This document shows positions 1-5,693 of a stretch of DNA of 6,786 nucleotides, piece after piece. This DNA comes from Desulfuromonadaceae bacterium (GTDB lineage Bacteria; Desulfobacterota; Desulfuromonadia; Desulfuromonadales; Geopsychrobacteraceae), in NCBI GenBank assembly GCA_013138655.1, contig WTCI01000252.1, forward strand, positions 1 to 6,786, written 5' to 3'. The notes under the pieces were generated by a model. The model had not been told where the DNA came from. It saw nothing but the letters and a program-made list of their open reading frames with translations, and ran no database searches. Positions within the stretch are counted from its first letter, which is position 1, and every line of letters begins with the position of its first letter. Both the position numbers and the translations under genes were made by a program.

Positions 1-209
1 TGATCAAGGCAGGGGATGTTGTTGAGTAATAAGGTTCCATCAAGCAGGCCGATCGTCAGTTTTTCATACTCATTGATTAATTTGCCGAGTGTCGAGACAG
101 AGCTTGCCAGCTGTTTACGGATTTGTGGGTGCTCTGCGGGGTAGAGTCTTAAGCCCTGCAGAATGGCTGTGAGGCAGAAAAGACCCTGTTTGAGTTGATC
201 AAGAGACAT
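1..209 (-). CDS. Partial protein sharing the N-terminal domain of the neighbouring HEAT-repeat protein; possible HD/HD-GYP or HEAT protein
   Basis: This frame opens with ATG at 209 on the minus strand and runs off the left edge, giving about 69 residues with no stop. It begins MSLDQLKQGLFCLTAILQGL. It contains LRLYPAEHP at about residues 20-28 and ends near LLDGTLLLNNIPCLD. The upstream neighbour has the same layout (LSFYPPGHP, then a segment ending DAIPLAP), so the two are paralogous over this domain. In Geobacter-type genomes this domain, as I recall it, precedes HD/HD-GYP phosphohydrolase or HEAT-repeat regions. The rest of this protein lies outside the window, so its function is not decided. 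The start overlaps the last 11 bp of the upstream gene and has no clear Shine-Dalgarno, which suggests translational coupling. Confidence is good that it is a gene and low on its function. Confidence 0.75.
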   Translation of the reverse strand, partial: MSLDQLKQGLFCLTAILQGLRLYPAEHPQIRKQLASSVSTLGKLINEYEKLTIGLLDGTLLLNNIPCLD

Positions 210-1776
210 GATGATGTTTTTGCAGCTGTGTCGTCGCCTGTTTCAGTGCTTTGTTGACCGGCCCTTTGTGCGCATTGGGTATTTGCGTCAGGAGCGGGAG
301 CAACTGGTCATTGCCCAATTGCCCGAGGGCCATGATGGCCTCTGCACGCAAGCCTTCGATATGTTTACGCTTAAAGACGTTTCTGCGGCGGGCAAACTTC
401 AGCAGGGGGATAATTGCCTGGGGGGATTTGGTCGCCGCCAAAGCCTGGATAGTTGCTGTTTTTAGATCGGTTTTTTTGCCGAAAAAATCAAACGTTTTCA
501 GTATGTTAACCAGGGGCGGCAGCGCCTTTGGATTTCTCAGCGCACCCAGTGCCATAATCGCCGGCTGATGAAGCTCGGTATTTTGGTCCTGACTCAAGCG
601 TAACAGCAACGGAATGACAGAGCTGCTGTCAATTGCGCCCAAAGCCCGGATCAGTACTCTGCGCACCCGGACTTCCGGGTGTGTCATGGTTTTGTTCAGT
701 AACGGCAGGGCACTTTCCAGCTGGCTTTCACCCAGAATCGTGACGGCATTACGCACCACATACCAGGTTTTATTTGTTATCTCGGTCTGCAGCAGCTCGA
801 AAATACTTTCTCCCATGGCGGCCAGGATTGCTGTGTAGTGACGGCGGATGATGGTGTTTCGTTCAGCATTCATACGTTTCAAAAGTGGCGTGGCGAGTTT
901 CAACCCCAGGCCAACCAGTAATCTACTGAGTGCCCGCTGCTGCGAAGCTTTCAAGGTTTGCTCCGCCACGCTGTCAATCAGCAGGGTCTGGATCTCAGCC
1001 GTGAGCAAAGAGCCAATGGCTGCCGTTGCAGCGTCTCTTTGAGATGAACTGCGTTGACTCTCCTGACGATGAGTTTCCAGCAAGCCGAGGAGTGCCAGGC
1101 AGCCGTTAAGCCCCGTCTGACGCAGGAATTCTCGAGCTATGTGCCGGATCTTTTGCAAGAGCTGGGCATATTCATGGTCGTTCAAAGGCTCTTTCAATTC
1201 TTCGAGAAAATCCTGCATCCGGGTAACGACCGCGCTTGTTTCTGCGGTTTCCCGGCGTGGTTTCTGCCCGGTTTCTCCGGCAAGGTTTTTCGGCTGGCCA
1301 TTTTCAAATTTACGCAGGTTGTTTTGTATGACTTGCAGGTCTGTTTCATTGATCCAGATCGATCTGATCTGCCGGTCTGCGAGTCTTTTCGGTAATCCTC
1401 CTTCTGCAAGGAGTTGTGCGGCCGATTTCGTCAGTTCCTCGGCAAAAACGAGCAATTCATAATCAGTCAATTCCGGGAGGAAAAGCAGGTGCCGAACACG
1501 CCGTTCCAGCAGCTTGAGCGCCAAAGAGGCCAGATTTTTATTGTTCGGTGCCAAGGGGATGGCATCAAGGCTGAAGCCTTTTTGCGTCACATGGTATGGG
1601 CAGGTATCATGGCGCTCCAGCAGTGGCTGAAAGGCCGTTGCTGTCTCTTCGGCCGCTTTTGCCAGGGCCGGGTGTCCCGGTGGGTAGAAGGAGAGTGCCC
1701 TAATCAGCTTGATCAGCCCGGTGAGTGCAATTTCCAGGTCGATCGTTAACGTATGTTCTTTAGAGGAAAGATCCAT
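199..1776 (-). CDS. HEAT-repeat protein with an N-terminal domain shared with the downstream gene
   Basis: This is a soluble protein of 525 residues from the ATG at 1776. No signal peptide or membrane segment is visible. Residues of roughly 1-155 form an alpha-helical domain with the FYPPGHP motif near residue 31 and an INETDL motif near 142. A charged low-complexity linker follows (about 158-185). Helical repeats run from about 290 to 515, with HEAT/PBS-like units such as VVRNAVTILGESQLESALPL, VRRVLIRALGAIDSSSVIPL and AEAIMALGQLGNDQLLPLL. HEAT repeats form curved scaffolds for protein-protein binding, and no catalytic motif is seen. The frame can be extended to a TTG at 1788. I prefer the ATG because it has a weak GAGACGGG ribosome site just upstream, while the TTG has none. 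Its stop overlaps the start of a paralogous partial gene, so the two probably form an operon. A scaffold or regulatory role in signalling is an inference. Confidence 0.85.
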   Translation of the reverse strand: MDLSSKEHTLTIDLEIALTGLIKLIRALSFYPPGHPALAKAAEETATAFQPLLERHDTCPYHVTQKGFSLDAIPLAPNNKNLASLALKLLERRVRHLLFLPELTDYELLVFAEELTKSAAQLLAEGGLPKRLADRQIRSIWINETDLQVIQNNLRKFENGQPKNLAGETGQKPRRETAETSAVVTRMQDFLEELKEPLNDHEYAQLLQKIRHIAREFLRQTGLNGCLALLGLLETHRQESQRSSSQRDAATAAIGSLLTAEIQTLLIDSVAEQTLKASQQRALSRLLVGLGLKLATPLLKRMNAERNTIIRRHYTAILAAMGESIFELLQTEITNKTWYVVRNAVTILGESQLESALPLLNKTMTHPEVRVRRVLIRALGAIDSSSVIPLLLRLSQDQNTELHQPAIMALGALRNPKALPPLVNILKTFDFFGKKTDLKTATIQALAATKSPQAIIPLLKFARRRNVFKRKHIEGLRAEAIMALGQLGNDQLLPLLTQIPNAHKGPVNKALKQATTQLQKHHHVS

Positions 1777-1811
1777 ATCCCGTCTCAATCTGTGATGTCA
1801 GTACTGATTCA

Positions 1812-1980
1812 CTAGGAGACTGTCGGACTATCCGGGCCGAGGCGAAAATTTGGAAGTTTGAGGCCAGATTTGGGCTCGTTTGAGAGCGCATAGCCATAGC
1901 TATGGGCTGAAAAGGAGCTTAAATATGGGCCAAACAGCCGGATTTGCAGCTGGCTCATGGATAGTCCGACAGTCTCCTAG
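1812..1980. mobile_element. MITE-like element with 22-bp perfect terminal inverted repeats
   Basis: Positions 1812-1833 and 1959-1980 are perfect inverted copies of each other over 22 bp. Each outer end is CTAG, followed inward by GAGACTGTCGGACTATCC. CTAG is itself palindromic, so it could be a 4-bp target duplication, leaving a 161-bp core (1816-1976) with 18-bp inverted repeats. Outside the CTAG the two flanks are unrelated, which fits insertion boundaries. A 12-bp perfect palindrome, CCATAGCTATGG, lies at 1894-1905, almost at the exact centre. There is no transposase and no credible reading frame inside. The small size, terminal repeats and possible YTAR-type target duplication (as used by the IS5 group) fit a non-autonomous miniature element. 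The family assignment is inferred, and the parent transposase is not in the window. Confidence 0.75.
1894..1905. repeat. Central 12-bp palindrome of the MITE-like element
   Basis: CCATAGCTATGG reads the same on both strands and sits within about 4 bp of the centre of the 169-bp element. Flanking bases extend it imperfectly (TAGCC to the left, GGCT to the right). It could form the tip of a cruciform or an RNA hairpin if the element is transcribed. Confidence 0.6.
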
Positions 1981-2216
1981 AACATTCGCTATCTTAGGGT
2001 GGTTTGGACGATTTCACAACAATTCATTGCAGCGCGGGGATAAGGGTGTTTCCTCGCAGTTCGTATGCCGCAGTTCTTCCTGTGTGAAACTACGCTGCTA
2101 TTCAGGATTATCAACCGCATTGGGCCATTGTTTTCCGCTCCGTGCTGTGATAAATGGACAGGAATGTTCATCATGAGAACAGTAAGATCTCTTTTCGCTG
2201 TGCAGATCGGTCGTTT
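1981..2216. other. Intergenic region upstream of coaE
   Basis: This 236-bp stretch lies between the MITE-like element and the preferred coaE start. It should hold the coaE promoter, but I cannot point to a convincing -35/-10 pair. The best candidate is a weak TTGTTT near 2131 with an A/T-rich hexamer near 2148, at poor spacing. An in-frame ATG at 2154 would extend CoaE by 21 residues, but that extension (containing HHENSKISFRCADRSF) has no counterpart in CoaE proteins. A minus-strand frame at 1989-2174 shows no protein-like features. Confidence 0.4.
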
Positions 2217-2840
2217 ATGAGTGCTGACAAGCTGATTCTGGGTATTACCGGCAATATTGCTTCAGGTAAGAGTGCGGTTGCCCGCATGTTTGCAGCGCAC
2301 GGGGCGGCACTGATCGACGCCGATCTCCTGGCTCGCGAGATTGTTGCGCCGGGACACCCGGTATTACAGCAGTTGGTGAAGCGGTTCGGTTCTGAGGTGT
2401 TATGGAAAAATGGTGAGCTTGATCGCGAACGCTTGGGACAGATCATTTTTGCCGACAAGCTGGCGCGGGAGGATCTAAACCGCATCACCCACCCGGCCAT
2501 TGCCAAGTTGGCGATCGAGAAGTTACAGCAACTCAAAGCCACCCCGGGAATTCCGCTGGTGGTCTACGAGGCGCCGCTACTGTTTGAAGCGGGGGCCGAG
2601 GGGCGGGTCGACCAGGTTCTGGTGGTGAAAATCGATCCCGATGTGCAATTGCAGCGGCTGATGGCCAGGGATGGGCTTGATGAAACGGCCGCGCGACAGC
2701 GGATTGCGGCCCAGATGCCGCAAGAGGAAAAGCTGGCCAGAGCCGACTATGTGATCGATAATTCGGAAAGTTTAGAAGCGTTGCAGCTGCGCGTGGACGA
2801 GCTGTGGGAGTTGCTGGTCAGCGAAGAAAATAGCCACTGA
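2217..2840 (+). CDS. coaE: Dephospho-CoA kinase
   Basis: CoaE is cytoplasmic and catalyses the last step of coenzyme A synthesis, the ATP-dependent phosphorylation of the 3'-hydroxyl of dephospho-CoA. The protein has 207 residues, close to the usual length of about 200. It opens with a beta strand and P-loop, LGITGNIASGKSAVARMF (GNIASGKS at residues 12-19). Next comes the family signature IDADLLAREIVAPG (about 33-46) and an ITHPAI motif (about 90-95). VVYEAPLLFEAG (about 115-126) matches the conserved PLLFE region. The lid and C-terminal part follows as LMARDGLDETAARQRIAAQM, then ADYVIDNS (about 176-183). The start at 2217 places the P-loop ten residues from the N-terminus, as in typical CoaE. 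An in-frame ATG at 2154 is possible but less likely; neither has a strong ribosome site. The gene stands alone on the plus strand, and its 3' end overlaps the convergent DUF4019 gene by 23 bp. Confidence 0.95.
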   Translation: MSADKLILGITGNIASGKSAVARMFAAHGAALIDADLLAREIVAPGHPVLQQLVKRFGSEVLWKNGELDRERLGQIIFADKLAREDLNRITHPAIAKLAIEKLQQLKATPGIPLVVYEAPLLFEAGAEGRVDQVLVVKIDPDVQLQRLMARDGLDETAARQRIAAQMPQEEKLARADYVIDNSESLEALQLRVDELWELLVSEENSH

Positions 2841-3240
2841 CGCTCCAGACACCGCCCTCTCTGACCAGTACAATCGTTTCAAGGGTACTGGCTTTGTTCA
2901 GAAACTGGGTGACATAGCTGATTCTGACATAGTCGCCGTCAGGAAGTGCGGTCCAAGCGGTATGTTGGCTGATTGTTTTCAGGGAGCGATCTATCAGGTA
3001 GCCGATATAGGGCCGAGCCGCCTGGGCTTTACTAAACCATTCAGGGGTGCCAAAGTAGCTCTGGTTGACCAAACTGGTCTGGCTCCAGGCGAGTTCGAAC
3101 TCCCCGGCATCAAGCATGGTCAGAAAGTTTTCGGCCGTGACTTGAACCGTAGAGTCAATAACTTCCGCAGATAAACTCTGAATAGGAAATAGCAGCAGCG
3201 CCAACAAGACCAGCGCAGCAGGCAGGTTTAGTCTTTTCAT
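2818..3240 (-). CDS. Secreted DUF4019-domain protein
   Basis: This is a 140-residue protein of unknown function. Residues 1-25 form a clear signal peptide: MKR, then a hydrophobic core (about 8-20), then a likely cleavage after QSLSA, before EVIDS. The mature part would be about 115 residues in the periplasm or outside the cell. It carries features I associate with DUF4019: an N-terminal helix ending FELAWSQTS, a central EWFSKAQAARPYIGYLIDR segment (about 67-85), then beta strands including DYVRISYVTQF and a C-terminal ETIVLVREGGVWSVSGYF. The fold is probably related to NTF2-like/cystatin-like small domains, which is an inference. The ATG at 3240 has a strong ribosome site, GAGGGGG, about 5 bases upstream. 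Its last seven codons and stop overlap the end of coaE on the opposite strand. Confidence 0.85.
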   Translation of the reverse strand: MKRLNLPAALVLLALLLFPIQSLSAEVIDSTVQVTAENFLTMLDAGEFELAWSQTSLVNQSYFGTPEWFSKAQAARPYIGYLIDRSLKTISQHTAWTALPDGDYVRISYVTQFLNKASTLETIVLVREGGVWSVSGYFLR

Positions 3241-3274
3241 GAGTCCCCCTCACGTTTGCAACCATCTCTGTCGA

Positions 3275-3296
3275 ACTATAACCGGACTATAACCGG
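3275..3296. repeat. Tandem duplication of an 11-bp unit upstream of the DUF4019 gene
   Basis: ACTATAACCGG occurs twice back to back, at 3275-3285 and 3286-3296. On the minus strand each unit reads CCGGTTATAGT and carries a -10-like TATAGT. The repeat lies 35-56 bp upstream of the DUF4019 start codon, so it may duplicate a promoter or binding element. Confidence 0.8.
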
Positions 3297-3314
3297 AATC
3301 TTTTGTCAGGTAAA
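3286..3314 (-). promoter_or_regulatory. Possible sigma70-type promoter of the DUF4019 gene
   Basis: On the minus strand, TTTACC (3309-3314) and TATAGT (3286-3291) are separated by 17 bp. Transcription would start near 3279, giving a leader of about 40 bases. The -35 is only a fair match. The second TATAGT, in the proximal repeat copy, has no -35 at proper spacing. Confidence 0.35.
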
Positions 3315-3339
3315 GTTGTTTACGCGGGAGAGGGGGATT

Positions 3340-4065
3340 TCAGATTGTCGCGGTTGTAGGCAAGGGTGCCAAAAATCTCGCAATACGCTGGATAACGGCC
3401 ATTTGTCGGGGGTTCTCGGCAGCTGTCAAGGTATGTGGGACTTCGGGTCCATAGCAATAAAATTCCTTGATTTCACTCCCCAATTTATTAAACAATTCCT
3501 CGGCCGTACCGGGAGCAATTGTTTTGTCCCCGGCGGCTGCCAGAACCAGAGTCGGAGTTGTCATCGCTTTCAATTCCCTGCGAATCTGGCGGCGCAAGCG
3601 ATTGATTTGGACAACCCCTTTAAGGGGGCGGTACCGATAATAAAAAGGTTGCTCCGCTTCTGCAATCCGCCGTTTTCGGTAGGGCATGAAGAGACTCAAG
3701 AATCCCGCATGATCGGCAAGAGGATGTTGTAATTGCAGGAAGGGTGAGAGGAGAACCATTCGCTCAATGGGGTGTTGGCGTGAAAATTTCGCGACTAACA
3801 GAGCCCCGGTGCTGAGACCTGCGGCACTGACGGCCAAATTTTCCTGCACGAGAATGTGATAACCATTGTTGAGCGCTGTCAACCAGTCTTCGAAACGGCA
3901 CCTTGCCAAATCTTTCGGGCTGGTGCCATGCCCCGGCAAACGGACTCCCAGGACGGTAAATCCACGCGTTACCAAGTCGTTTCCGAGGGGGCGCATTTCA
4001 CGCGGTGTGGCACAAAAACCGTGAACCAGTAAGACACCTTGTCCATTCGATTTTTCCGGGCGCAA
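3340..4065 (-). CDS. Alpha/beta hydrolase, esterase/lipase (carboxylesterase Est30-like) type
   Basis: This is a cytoplasmic serine hydrolase, probably acting on carboxylic esters or monoglycerides; the substrate is unknown. From the TTG start it has 241 residues. GVLLVHGF (10-17) is the first core strand plus oxyanion-hole HG. RLPGHGTSP follows (42-50). The nucleophile elbow is GLSTG (83-87) with Ser85. The likely acid is Asp180 in AAAGDKTIAPG, and the catalytic His211 is in VPHTLTAAENP. Between core strands lies a basic cap segment (PYRKRRIAEAE). The TTG at 4065 is the only canonical start in this frame before a stop at 4201-4203, and it lacks a nearby ribosome site. The frame upstream reads like coding: the 26 codons from 4143 include ARSAGVNHPENLPFLL, which matches the short strand these enzymes normally carry before GVLLVHGF. 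The true start may be a rare codon, for example CTG at 4143, giving 267 residues. Confidence 0.85.
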   Translation of the reverse strand: MRPEKSNGQGVLLVHGFCATPREMRPLGNDLVTRGFTVLGVRLPGHGTSPKDLARCRFEDWLTALNNGYHILVQENLAVSAAGLSTGALLVAKFSRQHPIERMVLLSPFLQLQHPLADHAGFLSLFMPYRKRRIAEAEQPFYYRYRPLKGVVQINRLRRQIRRELKAMTTPTLVLAAAGDKTIAPGTAEELFNKLGSEIKEFYCYGPEVPHTLTAAENPRQMAVIQRIARFLAPLPTTATI

Positions 4066-4169
4066 CAGAAAGGGCAGATTCTCCGGGTGATTGACTCCGG
4101 CACTCCGGGCTGCTGCTATCTCTTGTTCGATGGAAGGTTTCAGTGTGATTGCTCGCTCTCGCAGACAGC

Positions 4170-4196
4170 AAAAAGGCCCCTCGGAGAGGAGCCTTT
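4170..4196 (-). terminator. Rho-independent terminator behind the iclR-family gene
   Basis: On the minus strand the sequence forms AAAGGC-U-CCUC, a UCC loop, then GAGG-G-GCCUUUUU: an 11-pair stem including one G-U wobble, ending in five U. On the plus strand the wobble becomes a C-A mismatch and the T tract is shorter, so the minus strand is the working orientation. It lies 60 bp after the IclR stop codon. It ends only about 30-100 bp before the possible hydrolase starts, so it may separate or attenuate the two genes. A weaker AT-rich hairpin (4242-4257) followed by a T8 run lies directly after the IclR stop. Confidence 0.75.
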
Positions 4197-4256
4197 GAAT
4201 TCAGGTGCAGGTTTTGACGCTTTCGCAAAAAAAACCTTGAGATGATGACGCCATCA

Positions 4257-5039
4257 TTATTTGGGATAGCCGAGGCGGGTTGACAGATCGGAACTGGCTT
4301 TCAGCACCAGTGGGATCAACTCGTTTTCAACCCGGTCGCTTTCGATTCGCATGCTTGGGCCGGAGATGCTGATGGCACCGACAATCCTTCTGGTGTAGTC
4401 GCGGATCGGGGCAGCAATGCAGCGTACCCCCTGATCCAGTTCCTCGTTATCAAAGGCATAGCCCTGTTCCCGAACCTTGGCCAGTTCGGTTTTGAGTGCT
4501 TCCGGGCTGGTCAAAGTCGTAGGGGTGTGCCGGACAAGCTTGCTGTTCGCTAAAAGATCGTCCAGTTCTTCGTCCGACATGAAGGCCATATGAACTTTGC
4601 CGGAAGCCGTGCAGTAAGTCGGCAGGCGTGAGCCGACACGGGAAACGACTCTGACGGTCAGGCTGGTTTCGATAACATCGAGGTAGACTGTGTGTTGATC
4701 TTTGTAGATGGCAACATAGGCAGTTTCATTGCAGTTTTCGACAACCTGCTCAAGGATCGGCTTGGCTTGGCGCAGCAAACCCATCTGCCTGATGAATGTC
4801 TGTCCGAGTTCCAGAGCTTTCAGCCCAAGACGATAGTTTTCCGTTGCCTTGTTCTGTTCGATGTAACCACGTGATTCCAGCGTTGCCAGCAGTCGGAACA
4901 CGTTGTTTTTGTGAAGTTTCAAGCGTTTGCTCAGCTCGGTGACGCCCAGCTCGTCAACATCGTCATGAAACTGTTCGAGCAGGTCGAGAGCGTGAGAAAC
5001 TGCCTGGATGATATATTCCGACTTGTCTTTTTTGACCAT
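4257..5039 (-). CDS. IclR-family transcriptional regulator
   Basis: This is a DNA-binding, ligand-responsive regulator of 260 residues, the normal family length. Residues of about 9-75 form the winged helix-turn-helix: AVSHALDLLEQF, then LGVTELSKRLKLHKNNVFRL (31-50) with the recognition helix in its second half, then the wing (GYIEQNKATENYRLG). Residues of about 90-255 form the GAF-like effector domain, with the typical ETAYVAIY, RVGSRLPTYCTASGKVHMAF (134-153), GYAFDNEELDQGVRCIAAPI (193-212) and VGAISISGP (220-228) motifs. The ATG at 5039 has an AGAAGG ribosome site at good spacing. A sigma70-type promoter, an inverted repeat touching its -35 and a second consensus promoter lie upstream, so autoregulation is plausible. 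No metabolic operon adjoins it to suggest the effector. The nearest possible target is the hydrolase downstream. Confidence 0.95.
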   Translation of the reverse strand: MVKKDKSEYIIQAVSHALDLLEQFHDDVDELGVTELSKRLKLHKNNVFRLLATLESRGYIEQNKATENYRLGLKALELGQTFIRQMGLLRQAKPILEQVVENCNETAYVAIYKDQHTVYLDVIETSLTVRVVSRVGSRLPTYCTASGKVHMAFMSDEELDDLLANSKLVRHTPTTLTSPEALKTELAKVREQGYAFDNEELDQGVRCIAAPIRDYTRRIVGAISISGPSMRIESDRVENELIPLVLKASSDLSTRLGYPK

Positions 5040-5082
5040 TGCTTTTACCCTTCTTGGGAATTTTTTATATATAAGACGGGTG

Positions 5083-5112
5083 ATTCTAGCCTCGGGAAGA
5101 AGAGTCTGTCAA
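5083..5112 (-). promoter_or_regulatory. Proximal sigma70-type promoter of the iclR-family gene
   Basis: On the minus strand, TTGACA (5107-5112, perfect) and TAGAAT (5083-5088, five of six) are separated by 18 bp. Transcription would start near 5076 and give a leader of about 37 bases containing the ribosome site. This is the most direct promoter for the IclR gene. Confidence 0.7.
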
Positions 5113-5127
5113 GCTGTATACAACAGC
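5113..5127. promoter_or_regulatory. Candidate operator: inverted repeat next to the proximal -35
   Basis: GCTGT-ATACA-ACAGC is an inverted repeat with 5-bp arms, and inside it TGTATACA (5115-5122) is a perfect 8-bp palindrome. It abuts the TTGACA box of the proximal promoter and lies about 30-45 bp downstream of the distal promoter start. IclR-family proteins bind palindromes in this position and commonly regulate themselves. The assignment is inferred from position and symmetry only. Confidence 0.4.
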
Positions 5128-5162
5128 GTTTTTTCCCCCCCTCCTCATGAATTTTTTTCCTA

Positions 5163-5191
5163 ATTATAGAATGCTGTTCTGTTCGTGTCAA
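5163..5191 (-). promoter_or_regulatory. Consensus sigma70-type promoter (TTGACA, 17 bp, TATAAT)
   Basis: On the minus strand, TTGACA (5186-5191) and TATAAT (5163-5168) both match the consensus perfectly with the ideal 17-bp spacer. The next bases upstream are strongly A/T-rich (to about 5220), like an UP element. Transcription would start near 5156, about 117 bp before the IclR start codon. It may be a distal iclR promoter or drive a short leader RNA. Confidence 0.75.
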
Positions 5192-5204
5192 ATTCAGCGT
5201 GATG

Positions 5205-5218
5205 ATATTATTTAATAT
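5205..5218. repeat. AT-rich perfect palindrome upstream of the consensus promoter
   Basis: ATATTA-TT-TAATAT is a 6-bp-arm perfect inverted repeat located 14-27 bp upstream of the -35 box. It may be part of an UP element or a protein-binding site. A/T-only palindromes also arise easily by chance. Confidence 0.4.
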
Positions 5219-5302
5219 TCGCTTGGCAGCCCGATTTGGCTTGGCCGGGAGGTGTGAAACGTCTGCACTGAAGAGAAGATGAGCGCTGTATTTAAATAGC
5301 AT

Positions 5303-5693
5303 TCATTCAGAAACTCCGGTTGCGCACGATGAAGGTCCGTATGGGAGACTAATTGTTGATGCCCTCACAAAAAGTCCGATCCCGATCTGAAAATTGTCGT
5401 TTTGAGAAAACCGGATTCCGCATTTGTCCTGTAATCGATTTTTCGGGCCAGCCTGTGGGTAGAATGGCCCCCGGATCTTATTTCTCCAACCGTTGACATC
5501 AAAAAAAAGGCGCATGCAGAGTCGCAACCGGCATGACCTTTGGGACTTCTCTGAACAGTTCTTCTCCGGTGCTATATTCGAATTTGTGAAGGATGATACC
5601 TTCGATAGCAGTAACGTCGACATTGTGCGCGATTTTGAATGCTGTGGGAAGGGGAAATGTATAGAGACTGCCTGCGAAAAGGACCAGTCCCAT
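5303..5693 (-). pseudogene. Possible remnant of a decayed coding region with a frameshift
   Basis: Two minus-strand frames look protein-like and overlap around a run of eight T (on the coding strand) near 5501-5508. The first (5693-5499) starts with a hydrophobic MGLVLFAGSLYTFPLPTAF and continues with a mixed polar segment (AHNVDVTAIEG, HKFEYSTGEELF). The second (within 5623-5303) continues after the run as DVNGWRNKIRGPFYPQAG, then KCGIRFSQNDNFQIGIGLFV, whose alternating pattern resembles strands of an outer-membrane beta barrel. Joining them would need one frameshift in the T run, and no ribosome site precedes the first. I do not recognise the family. It could equally be chance open frame in non-coding DNA. 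Confidence 0.2.

Noticed and set aside
208..1749. Several plus-strand open frames (208-465, 251-568, 614-838, 848-1042, 1054-1395, 1414-1749)
   Set aside because: They lie entirely antisense to the HEAT-repeat gene, lack family features and are explained as shadows of its codons.
1777..1788. TTG at 1788 as start of the HEAT gene
   Set aside because: It adds only four residues and has no ribosome site; the ATG at 1776 has a weak one.
1880..2176. Plus-strand frame of 98 codons across the MITE-like element
   Set aside because: It crosses the element boundary and its composition is not protein-like, with no ribosome site.
2154..2216. Upstream ATG extending CoaE by 21 residues
   Set aside because: The added residues do not resemble CoaE, whose P-loop normally begins about ten residues from the N-terminus.
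3998..4228. Minus-strand 76-codon frame overlapping the hydrolase start and the terminator
   Set aside because: It is out of frame with the hydrolase and runs through the terminator hairpin, with no recognisable domain.
5045..5302. Minus-strand 85-codon frame upstream of iclR
   Set aside because: It covers both promoter candidates and homopolymer runs, its composition is unconvincing and it has no ribosome site.
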